Of a stretch of DNA of 64,000 nucleotides, positions 57,902 through 64,000 are shown piece by piece. The translations under genes and the position numbers were made by a program. The notes beneath the pieces were generated by a model. The model made no database searches, was not told where the DNA came from, and saw only the letters and a list, made by a program, of their open reading frames with translations. Position 1 is the stretch's first letter. Each line of letters begins with the position of its first letter. Origin of the DNA: Bog-756 sp963741055 (GTDB lineage: Bacteria > Actinomycetota > Acidimicrobiia > Acidimicrobiales > RAAP-2); the NCBI GenBank assembly GCA_963741055.1, contig CAVUGU010000031.1, positions 5,876-69,875 on the forward strand, given 5' to 3'.

Positions 57902-58261
57902 CTACTCCTCCTCTTCGTCCTCCAGCTCCTCGTCGAGGTCGATGCCGAGCGCGAAGGCCAGCTCGGCCGCGGCAGACACGATCCGGATGTTTCCGAGAGT
58001 GGGATTGAGCGCGACCAGGAGTCCGAGGATCTCCTCGGGGGTGACGCCGACCTCGAGCGCGAACTCGACCTGGAAGACGTAGGAGGCCGGTGCTGCATCC
58101 GCAGCGATCAGAGCTGCGATGTTGGCCAAGGCGTAGGCCTTCGGATCGAGCCCGGACGCCTCGAGGTTGTCGAGCCGGGCCTGGAACAGACCCTCGATCG
58201 CGTCGACGTCGTGCTGCGCGACTCCGATGAAGACGTCCGTGGTACCGGAAGAAACGGCCAT
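57902..58261 (-). CDS. Carboxymuconolactone decarboxylase-like small helical protein
   Basis: A 119-residue acidic protein with the CMD/AhpD-type helix pattern (SYVFQVEFALEVGVTPEEIL, LLVALNPTLGNIRIVSAAAE). It lacks the CxxC of AhpD peroxidases and the catalytic His is not obvious, so it may not be an enzyme of that type. The tail is a run of Glu/Asp (DEELEDEEEE). ATG 58261 has a GGAGGA just upstream. Its role is unknown. Confidence 0.7.
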   Translation of the reverse strand: MAVSSGTTDVFIGVAQHDVDAIEGLFQARLDNLEASGLDPKAYALANIAALIAADAAPASYVFQVEFALEVGVTPEEILGLLVALNPTLGNIRIVSAAAELAFALGIDLDEELEDEEEE

Positions 58262-58548
58262 GATGGTTCCTCCACTCGTTCATCCGACACCGACTCGGTG
58301 CCGAGCGGACACGATCCGATGCTCGTCCCGGGACCCGGAACCGGTCACCGCGTCGTCACCCTACCGGATGGATAACTCCGGTTCACCCTGCTCTCGGCGC
58401 TCGATTCGCCCCCGGCGCGGGAGCCGCCCGACGGTGCTTCGGGATCTGCAGATCGCTGCTCGGAGGCGCCGACTGGTACGGTGAGAACGGCCGTCGAAGG
58501 CGTACGGCGCCGATGCTGCGCCGTGCAGCCGATCCGACCTGCCCACCC

Positions 58549-58625
58549 GGGGATGTAGCTCAGTTGGCTAGAGCACCTGCTTTGCAAGCAGGGGGTCACG
58601 GGTTCGAGTCCCGTCATCTCCACCA
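58549..58625 (+). tRNA. tRNA-Ala (TGC)
   Basis: Acceptor GGGGATG pairs with CATCTCC (one G-T pair), the anticodon stem-loop is CCTGC-TTTGCAA-GCAGG with anticodon TGC, the T arm is CGGG-TTCGAGT-CCCG, and CCA is encoded. It lies at the border between core genes and the phage-like region, a common integration site. Confidence 0.96.
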
Positions 58626-58891
58626 GATACTCCCAGGTCAGCGCCGGTATCTGACACTCGGGTACCGGCCCTTCGTCTCCCAGGTGTGCAACGGTGTGCA
58701 ACGGGACCCTCGAACGCACATCGCTGTGCCCACGACTGCAACGGAATCGTCACAGTGCATCGGGTGGCCGTTCCCGGTCGCTCCGGGCTGTTCCTGGCCG
58801 AGCCCCGTCGTGCCAGCAGCGGACCGATTCGGCCCACGCAGCGCGCGCAATGTGGTTGAAGCGCGCCGCGTGCGCGCTCACCATCGCGGGC

Positions 58892-59182
58892 ATGGCTGAA
58901 CCTACGAGGCCGAAGAAGCGCCGAGCTCGCAACGGCAGCCAGTCCGACAGTCAACCGGCCATCGACGCGGCCATCGAGGCCGGCGTGCTCCCGCGCAAGA
59001 CCTACCGGCTCGGCGAGTCCGCGGCGATGCTCGGCATCTCCCGTTGGATGCTCGATCGACTCATCGAGGACGGCGATCTCGGCATCGTGCGGCTCGGCAG
59101 TCTGCGGGTCGTCCCGGCCGAGGACGTCGAGCGCCTGCTCACCCAGGGCTACGAGCGCCGATCGCACGATGCCTCGGCATGA
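58892..59182 (+). CDS. Excisionase-like helix-turn-helix protein
   Basis: A 96-residue protein with a basic N-terminus (MAEPTRPKKRRARNG) and a MerR/Xis-type winged HTH: YRLGESAAMLGISRWMLDRL, IEDGDLGIVRLGSLRVVPAE, DVERLL. Such proteins direct excision or regulate phage genes. ATG 58892 is preferred; upstream sequence in the frame looks non-coding. Confidence 0.75.
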   Translation: MAEPTRPKKRRARNGSQSDSQPAIDAAIEAGVLPRKTYRLGESAAMLGISRWMLDRLIEDGDLGIVRLGSLRVVPAEDVERLLTQGYERRSHDASA

Positions 59183-59306
59183 CGAAAGAGCGACCGTCAT
59201 CCTCGACGAAACGGCTGCGACGCAAGCCGGGCCCTGTCGCACAACGGTCGCGCGGAGGCCACGACCAGCCCGAATCGGTGGCACTCGGCCGATGGGGAGT
59301 CGGCCA

Positions 59307-59336
59307 GTTCGTACCCATTCGTGCCCGTTCGTGCCA
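59307..59336 (+). repeat. Three tandem 10-base iteron-like repeats
   Basis: GTTCGTACCC, ATTCGTGCCC and GTTCGTGCCA follow each other without spacers (consensus RTTCGTRCCM). They sit in the 301-base gap between the two small HTH genes, where I see no other gene. A 10-base period places each copy on the same helix face, as for a cooperative DNA-binding protein. Confidence 0.6.
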
Positions 59337-59483
59337 GCCCACGCGTGAATTGCAGGGACCGCGAGAAACCGGTTGCGCAAGCGCGCGCGTCGCGGTATTG
59401 CGGACAATGCGGGTGTGGGCCGGGGCCGGCCCGGGGCGACAAGACCGCGTGATGTCCCCCGTCTCGGGGAGAGGGGAGGCGGC

Positions 59484-59735
59484 TTGCCGACTCGATCACG
59501 TCCCACCGCCCAGCGTGAGTCGCCGGCCCGGAGGGTCGACCCGACCACGCTGCTCGCCAGCAATCAGGTGCTCGAGCGCTACCCGCACTTGAGTTACCGG
59601 ACGCTTTCCCGGCTGATCACCGACGGAAAGCTGACCGCCTACCACGTCGCCGGTGGTCGACGCCGCCTCTTCGATCCGATCGAGATCGAGGCGCTCTTCG
59701 TCCCCGGCACGAACGGGAAGTCTCGGGCCTCATGA
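59484..59735 (+). CDS. Second excisionase-like helix-turn-helix protein
   Basis: An 83-residue protein with an excisionase/MerR-type HTH: ASNQVLERYPHLSYRTLSRL, ITDGKLTAYHVAGGRRRLFD, PIEIEALF. TTG 59484 was chosen because GAGGGGAGG lies four bases upstream. Its stop overlaps the next start (ATGA). Confidence 0.72.
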   Translation: MPTRSRPTAQRESPARRVDPTTLLASNQVLERYPHLSYRTLSRLITDGKLTAYHVAGGRRRLFDPIEIEALFVPGTNGKSRAS

Positions 59736-59955
59736 CCAACCCGGCCGATGGCCGGGACGCCGAGGACCGAGCAGCAGACCGAACCCGGTCGAGCGCCTCG
59801 CCGCCATCAATGACGAGCTCGTCGCCCATGGCGCCCCGCCCTTCATCGCCCCCGACCACATCGCCGCCCTCGACGAGCACGTGCTCAACCGGATGGTGGC
59901 GGCCGCTTCTGAGCACCTGGCGAGCCTCATCGAGGCCGAACAGGAGGCGCGGTGA
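59732..59955 (+). CDS. Small hypothetical phage protein (one frameshift)
   Basis: About 74 residues. ATG 59732 (MTNPADGRDAEDRAAD) overlaps the previous stop, and after one shift near 59780 the frame continues VERLAAINDELVAHGAPPFI, APDHIAALDEHVLNRMVAAA and EHLASLIEAEQEAR. The protein is helical and acidic. I do not recognise it. Confidence 0.5.
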
Positions 59956-60036
59956 GGACGACGGGCGAGTTCCGTATATGAGCGCCGCCGGTATTCCTAT
60001 ATCGCACGCCATCCAAATCGGCAATGGGACCGCCTC

Positions 60037-60603
60037 GTGACCGCGATCTCCCGGGCCGAGCTTGTCCACAGGCTGTCGGCACTTGCCGACGATGCGCGGT
60101 CCCTCGCCGGCGAAGCGAAGTCGGCAAAGTTGTCGGCATTTGCCGATCCGGCGGTGTCGGCACTTGCCGACCACGCCGCCTCCCTCGCTCGGATGGTCGG
60201 TGTCGAGGCCCCGTGCGCGAAACCCGTGCTCGGGCCGGGCGGAAGGGGGCGTTGGCGACCAACCGAAAACGCTGGGGCCGGTCCCCTCCGCCGTCGGCAC
60301 ATGCCGACGACGCTTTGTCAACAAATGCCGACCGGGGCCACAGCCACAACCCCCTTTCAGGGGGGTTTGTGGCTGGCGGTGCGGCCCAGGGAGTTCTTGG
60401 GGATTCTCCGGCCTCGGCAAATGCCGACGCCTCGGCCGACCGCGCAAGTCGATGCCGACCGCATCATGGAACTGTTTGCGCCATCTGGCCATAGGCCCAA
60501 AGAGCCCGAGCCGATAGATCGAATAGAGGCCGTGCAAATGGCCCGCGATGCATTGACGGAAGCCGGGCGGCCTCGCCCCCTCCGTCCGAACCGTGACGGC
60601 TGA
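60037..60603 (+). CDS. Hypothetical protein with SAxAD peptide repeats (frame-disrupted)
   Basis: About 188 residues from GTG 60037. The N-terminal part has AELVHRLSALADDARSLAGE, then SAFADPAVSALADHA. In the middle, the matching repeats SAHADDALSTNAD and SANADASADRAS occur in a second frame, and the C-terminus (DADRIMELFAPSG, EPIDRIEAVQMARDALTEAG) returns to the first frame. This suggests two compensating shifts (about 60245 and 60440). The repeats are written by TCGGCA-NN-TGCCGA palindromes. Function is unknown; I cannot exclude that the middle is non-coding regulatory DNA. Confidence 0.45.
   Translation: MTAISRAELVHRLSALADDARSLAGEAKSAKLSAFADPAVSALADHAASLARMVGVEAPCAKPVLGPGGRGRWRPTENAGAGPLRRRHMPTTLCQQMPTGATATTPFQGGLWLAVRPREFLGILRPRQMPTPRPTAQVDADRIMELFAPSGHRPKEPEPIDRIEAVQMARDALTEAGRPRPLRPNRDG
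60075..60428. repeat. Cluster of GTCGGCA-NN-TGCCGAC palindromes
   Basis: Five 16-base copies: 60075-60090 (GTCGGCACTTGCCGAC), 60132-60147 (centre TT, last base T), 60156-60171 (identical to the first), 60293-60308 (centre CA) and 60413-60428 (first base C, centre AA). Half-sites lie at about 60120, 60321 and 60450. The arms are nearly invariant and only the central two bases vary, which is more than codon bias would require. Confidence 0.7.
60341..60375 (+). repeat. Strong stem-loop between palindrome copies
   Basis: CAGCCACAACCCCCT and its near-perfect inverted complement AGGGGGGTTTGTGGCTG flank a TTC loop, with one bulged base. The stem is about 15 base pairs. It lies inside the SAxAD-repeat reading frame and has no T-tract, so it could be a replication or packaging structure, an attenuator or a terminator. 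Confidence 0.5.
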
Positions 60604-60607
60604 CGGC

Positions 60608-60721
60608 ATGATCGCCCCGCCCGGCCTGCTCTCGGGAACGCCGGCCCCGTTAGATGCATCTAACGGAAGAGAACCGTGCCCCCACTGCGGCACGCCGTCA
60701 CTGTTCGGGGACGCAACGTGA
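60608..60721 (+). CDS. 37-residue CPHCG mini-protein
   Basis: From ATG 60608 the frame encodes a Pro/Gly-rich leader (MIAPPGLLSGTPAPLDASNG) and then REPCPHCGTPSLFGDAT. CPHCG is a half zinc-ribbon; dimerisation would be needed to bind a metal. It starts 5 bases after the preceding stop and its TGA overlaps the GTG of the nuclease gene, which supports it as a real gene in this compact string. It contains the 18-base palindrome. Confidence 0.5.
   Translation: MIAPPGLLSGTPAPLDASNGREPCPHCGTPSLFGDAT
60648..60665. promoter_or_regulatory. Perfect 18-base palindrome
   Basis: CGTTAGATGCATCTAACG is identical on both strands. It is more A/T-rich than its surroundings and lies about 55 bases before the nuclease start, inside the CPHCG reading frame. 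Its symmetry suggests an operator or recombinase site. Confidence 0.55.
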
Positions 60722-61582
60722 CGACCACGTCGCCCCGCTCGGCGAGATCGAGGTCAAGTCCTCCCCGCCCGACGACGAGCGCTACTGGTCGGTGACCTCG
60801 ATCCTGAAGGTGCTCTCGGCCGAGGGTCTCCTCTACTGGGCGGCCGAGCGGGCCGCCCTCGCCGCGGTCAAGGTCGCCGGGTCGCTCCCCCAACGCATCG
60901 AGGAGGAGGGCACCGACGCGGTCGTGAAGTGGCTCCGGGACGCCCGGTTCCGCCCGGCCCCCGGGGTGAGCGCACCGCGACCGAGCTCGGCACCGCGGTC
61001 CACGACGCAGTCGAGTCCTACGCGCTGACCGGGGCGCGCCCCGAGGTCGACGGCGAGGTCGCGCGGTTCGTCGACCAGTTCGACGAGTGGGCCCAGGTCT
61101 GGCAGCCGGCCTACGACGCGGCCGAGGCCGCGGTCTACAACCGGACCTTCGGCTACGCGGGCACCCTCGACGCCATCGTCTCCCTCGGGGGACGGCGGGT
61201 CATCCTCGACTACAAGTCATCGGCCAAGTCGTTCGACACCAAGGGCAACCCGACCGGTCCCTACCCCGAGGCCGCGCTGCAGCTCGCCGCCTACCGCCAC
61301 GCCGAGCTGCTCGCCACTTGGCGGGCCCGCCGGTTCGAGAAGATGCGCCGGCGCTACTACCTGTTGAACGACGACGAGGTCGACCACGCGGTCCCGATGC
61401 CCGAGGTCGACGGCGCGGTCGTGCTGCATCTCACGCCCGAGCACGCGACCTTGCACCCAGTGCGGTCAGGGGACGACGTGTTCGACGCGTTCCTCTACGT
61501 GCAAGAGGCCGCCCGCTGGCACTTCGAGACCTCAAAGGACGCCATCGGCGCGCCGCTCGATCGAGTGCGGGAGGAGCGGTGA
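60718..61582 (+). CDS. RecB-type PD-(D/E)XK nuclease (frame-disrupted)
   Basis: A nuclease of about 287 residues as found in actinophages. The N-terminal part reads EIEVKSSPPDDERYWSVTSI then KVLSAEGLLYWAAERAALAA. After a shift near 60968 come GTAVHDAVESYAL, the catalytic GTLDAI and VILDYKSSAKS (Asp...Asp-X-Lys) and AALQLAAYRHAELL (QxxxY). No Fe-S cysteines of Cas4 are present. GTG 60718 overlaps the preceding stop; another shift near 60741 is needed to join MTTTSPRSA to EIEVK. Confidence 0.75.
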
Positions 61583-62804
61583 GTCCGATCATTGACCGCC
61601 AGCGCCGTCTCCACGAGACCGGTCGGATCCGCATCGGCCGATCGGTCGAGGCGACGACCGAAGAGGGGAAGAGGATCCGCCGGCCCGAGAAGCTGCAGAG
61701 CTTCCGGTTCACCTCGGCCAGCCGGCACGCCATCGAGTCGATCGCCGCCCTCTACGGCGGGGAACCGCACGAGTGGACCGACGGCCCCCAGCCCGGCCAG
61801 TGGGAGGTGTTCACCGCGGCCTCGGCGATCGAGGTGGTCGTGCCTCCCGAGCATCTCGCCTTCAGCCAGTGGTTCGAGCTGTGGAAGGCCGGCGGGTGCG
61901 AGCGGCGCTGCGACGGGGTCGCGCAGATCCCGACCGGCGAGGTGTGCATCTGCGACGCCGAGGACCGCGAGTGCAAGCCGCACACCCGGCTCTCGCTCCT
62001 CCTGCCGCGCCTCTTGGGCTCGGGTCTCTGGCGTCTCGACACCCAGGGCGAGTACGCGGCGAACGAACTCGGTGGCGCGTTCGAGTTCGCCATGTTCCTC
62101 CACCAGGCGACCGGGCGCACCCTCCTCCCCGGGCGCCTGGTCCTCACCCAGCGGTCGATCAAGCGACCCCGCCAGGCCCGGCGGGACTTCGTCGTCCCGG
62201 TGCTCGAGCTCGACGCCGACCTCGACGCGCTCGCCGGCCGGCCGCCGCGCCCCGGCGATCGCCAACGGTGCGGGCCCGGGCGGCCCCCGCCCTCGACGCC
62301 GGGGTGGCCCCGGGTCCGGTCACCCCGATCCCGCCCGGGCCGATCGAGGTCGCCCCGACCATGGGCGAGGCGTTCGCCGCTACCGAGGCCCCGCCCGCGC
62401 CCTCTCGCCGGCGCACCGCCGAGCCAATCAAGGCGACCGGACGCAAGCCGCGTGCCACGATCAGGGGGGACAAGAGCGAGCCACCTGCGGCGGAGGGTTC
62501 CGCTGCCCCGGAAACCCCGCCGGTGGCCGCCCCGGCACCACCCACTTCGCCGGCGCCGTCCCCGCCGGCGGGGCGGGAGCCGGTCTCCATGATGACCGAG
62601 CAGCAGCGAAAGGCGATCTTCAAGTTGCTCGACCGGCTGCATGTCGGAGAGGACCAGCGCCACGTCGTCGTCGGCGAGGTCCTCGAACGCGAGGTCACGA
62701 CCTTCACCCGGCTCAGCTTCGACGACGCCTCGCGGACCATCGAGGTGCTGAACGAGCGGTGGCACGATGCCGGCGAGCGCATGGCCGAGGAGGCGGGGTT
62801 CTGA
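61579..62804 (+). CDS. Gp3/recombination-directionality-factor-like phage protein with C-terminal extension (frame-disrupted)
   Basis: About 408 residues. Residues 1-230 resemble the phiC31 Gp3-like family: PEKLQSFRFTSASRHAIESI, VVVPPEHLAFSQWFELWKAG, GCERRCDG, CICDAEDRECKPHTRLSLLL and QGEYAANELGGAFEF. Phage Gp3 switches serine integrase to excision. A Pro/Ala-rich linker follows, and a C-terminal helical module (MTEQQRKAIFKLLDRLHVGE, VLEREVTTFTRLSFDDASRT) common in phage recombination proteins. Shifts are needed near 62265 and 62285. GTG 61579 overlaps the nuclease stop. The family match is from memory, so the RDF role is tentative. Confidence 0.6.
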
Positions 62805-63129
62805 TGAGTTCCGTCGCGCTCGTCGTCGACGATGACGTCGAGGAGGTACCCGGGCCACCGATGAGCGACGAGAGCATCGACCGGCGAGCGCGACGTCCGA
62901 TGATCATGAGCGTCGGGCCGAACCGCTGCCCGGCGGGCTGTGGGTCCGCATCGTCGACGACGCCGGCGAGGTCATCGCCGACCATCCGATCACCATGGAC
63001 TCGGCGATGCTGAGCGCGCTCGCCGACCGGATGGAGGTCGAGGCGCGCGGGGATCCGCCGGTCAGCCTGTTCGTCTACGACGGCGACACCGGGGACCTGT
63101 GCGCGGTAGTCGGCGAGGACGAATCGTGA
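62804..63129 (+). CDS. Small hypothetical phage protein (one frameshift)
   Basis: About 107 residues. ATG 62804 overlaps the preceding stop (MSSVALVVDDDVEEVPGPPM). After a shift near 62930 the frame reads GLWVRIVDDAGEVIADHPIT, MDSAMLSALADRMEVEARGD and VSLFVYDGDTGDLCAVVGED. Acidic, mixed alpha/beta. I do not recognise it. Confidence 0.5.
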
Positions 63130-63353
63130 CCCCCTGCCTCGCGGTCGTCATCGGCGTCGGCGCCTTCGCCCTCGGGCTCCTCGTGACGGCCGGCTCCCGC
63201 CGGCGCCGGCACGGCGGGTTCGATTTCGAGCCGTTGCCCGAGCTCCCGATGCCACCGCGTCTCCCGCGTCGCTGGCCGCCCGCGCCCCGGCCCGAGTTCC
63301 ACGACGGCGAAGCCGAGGGATGGATCGGAGGTGCGCCGCTGGACCAATCCTGA
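63126..63353 (+). CDS. Small single-span membrane protein
   Basis: A 75-residue protein: one N-terminal membrane segment (LAVVIGVGAFALGLLVTAG) followed by basic SRRRRHGG and a Pro-rich tail (PLPELPMPPRLPRRWPPAPR). GTG 63126 overlaps the previous stop (GTGA). It may be a phage membrane accessory protein; function unknown. Confidence 0.55.
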   Translation: MTPCLAVVIGVGAFALGLLVTAGSRRRRHGGFDFEPLPELPMPPRLPRRWPPAPRPEFHDGEAEGWIGGAPLDQS

Positions 63354-63571
63354 GAGGACACGACAACCCGCTGCACACCCAAGCGCGTAACGCGAGGCCG
63401 CACCGATCCTGCCCGACGGCGGCCGGGGCTTTGCATGCAGAGGCGGGGTCCGCCCCAGCAACCCGAACGCCACCGGCCCTCAGCTCGGGCCCGAACGAGA
63501 GGTGCGCATGCGACCCCGCTCGGTGCTCTTCGTCTTATCCATTTGTTCGTCGCCACGACTGGAGTTCTTCT

Positions 63572-63822
63572 ATGGCCCTCGCCATCCGACCCACCACCGC
63601 CACGCAGCTCGCCGCGCACTCCATGCGATCGATGTCGCGTTCAAGGCCATCGGCGACGCCCTCGACGCGCTCGCCGTCGATCTCGCCATCGACCTCCACG
63701 ACGCCTGCGACGTCGCCGGCGTCGACCTCCCCGACGCCCTCGACCGCAGCGACGAGCTCGCCAACGCGGTCGACGACGCCCTCGACGTCATCGAGCGTGC
63801 CGACTTCCTCGAGCAGCAGTGA
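63572..63822 (+). CDS. Small acidic helical protein (one frameshift)
   Basis: About 82 residues. ATG 63572 (MALAIRPTTATQLAAH) joins after one shift near 63625 to AIDVAFKAIGDALDALAVDL, AIDLHDACDVAGVDLPDALD and DDALDVIERADFLEQQ. It has many Asp and Ala, forming an amphipathic helix pattern. The 218 bases upstream contain no gene I can see. Function unknown. Confidence 0.5.
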
Positions 63823-64000
63823 CTACGACCACCGCTGGGACGCGGTCGCCATCTGCGAGGAGGGCGGCTGGGGCCGCTACGGCTTCCCGGCCTACCCCGA
63901 CAGCCTCGGGATCACCGCGGCCAACTGGTCAGCGTGGGGCGGTGGCACCGATCTCAGCCCGGCCGCGCAGGTGGCGGTGGCAGCCCGGGGCGAGGCCTCC
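63797..64000 (+). CDS. Rpf-like transglycosylase domain protein (cut by window edge)
   Basis: The frame DYDHRWDAVAICEEGGWGRY then GFPAYPDSLGITAANWSAWG and DLSPAAQVAVAARGEAS matches the start of the transglycosylase-like (resuscitation-promoting factor) domain, with the catalytic Glu in AICEEGG. In actinophages such domains occur in tail or lysis proteins. GTG 63797 is a plausible start overlapping the preceding gene; no signal peptide precedes the domain. The C-terminus lies outside the window. Confidence 0.7.
   Translation, partial: MPTSSSSSDYDHRWDAVAICEEGGWGRYGFPAYPDSLGITAANWSAWGGGTDLSPAAQVAVAARGEAS

Larger units (their letters stand above)
58626..64000 (+). mobile_element. Phage-like integrated element adjacent to tRNA-Ala (right end outside the window)
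   Basis: From the tRNA onward gene style changes: all genes are on the plus strand, short, and overlap by ATGA or GTGA. They encode two excisionase-like HTH proteins, a RecB-type nuclease, a Gp3/RDF-like protein, several small unknowns and a transglycosylase. Repeats and palindromes are dense. The first 266 bases hold no gene, only a tandem GTGTGCAACG pair at about 58684-58703. No integrase, att duplicate or structural gene is visible before the window ends, so the type (prophage or integrative plasmid) is open. Confidence 0.65.

Noticed and set aside
58684..58703. Tandem GTGTGCAACG pair as an attachment site
   Set aside because: Two adjacent 10-base copies do not give an att core, and no matching copy is found at another place in the window.
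59978..60040. 20-residue peptide frame before the SAxAD gene
   Set aside because: It has an ATG and a GTGA overlap, but no ribosome site and no homology I can recognise; too short to support.
60062..60070. Chromosomal origin suggested by TTGTCCACA
   Set aside because: Only one such box is seen, and no dnaA, dnaN or parAB genes are near. It may matter only for the mobile element.
60075..60459. CRISPR array
   Set aside because: The repeats are short palindromes at irregular distances (about 24 to 137 bases) without uniform spacers, and no cas genes are present. The nearby nuclease lacks the Cas4 cysteines.

Overview
The window is chromosomal DNA of a very GC-rich actinobacterium. Its gene content (two DUF929 proteins flanking a VKOR protein, a Wbl factor beside a pair of ArsA-like ATPases, a GlnR-type regulator beside two glutamine synthetases, many GTG/TTG starts) fits class Acidimicrobiia best. 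That placement is an inference from gene content; no rRNA gene is present to confirm it.

Layout. 1-19 kb is housekeeping: a sigma-70 factor cut by the left edge, a ferritin-like protein and nadE; a nitrogen block (type II glutamine synthetase, type I glutamine synthetase, GlnR-like regulator) with a GlnR-like box in front; RidA; a compact 2Fe-2S/molybdopterin fusion next to an A-type Fe-S carrier and Mrp; a Nudix protein and a hydrolase; an extracytoplasmic thiol-redox module (DUF929, VKOR, DUF929); WhiB with two ArsA/Get3-like ATPases; a receiver protein; a CBS/CorC protein; tRNA-Pro(CGG). 19.3-28.3 kb is a cell-surface block: an exported anchored protein, a beta-propeller lipoprotein, two large membrane proteins, a sortase and an FN3-pentapeptide-repeat protein. 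28.4-31.4 kb holds small genes, including a stand-alone ClpX-type zinc finger.

31.5-54.5 kb is a catabolic cluster: phosphotriesterase-family hydrolase, two acyl-CoA synthetases, enoyl-CoA hydratase, DapB-like oxidoreductase, four SDRs, fused 2-oxoacid dehydrogenase E1, acyl-CoA dehydrogenase, amidohydrolase, cyclase, Baeyer-Villiger-type monooxygenase, Rieske oxygenase, two closely related P450s, an F420-type luciferase-fold enzyme and two TetR regulators. The layout suggests oxygenation, ring opening, CoA activation and beta-oxidation of a hydrophobic cyclic substrate. Four divergent promoters in the cluster carry the same operator-like palindrome built on TACCGAYCRGT, so the cluster looks like one TetR regulon. 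54.5-58.3 kb returns to core functions (ppk, inorganic pyrophosphatase).

From tRNA-Ala(TGC) at 58.55 kb to the right edge lies a compact phage-like integrated element: two small helix-turn-helix proteins, overlapping small genes, a RecB-type nuclease, a Gp3/RDF-like protein and a transglycosylase cut by the edge. It carries iteron-like repeats, a cluster of TCGGCA-NN-TGCCGA palindromes and a perfect 18-bp palindrome.

Caution: at least twenty clearly homologous genes on both strands, including essential ones, are broken by one or more single-base frameshifts. This pattern looks like residual indel errors in the assembly, not decay. I annotate such genes as single CDSs and give the approximate break points.
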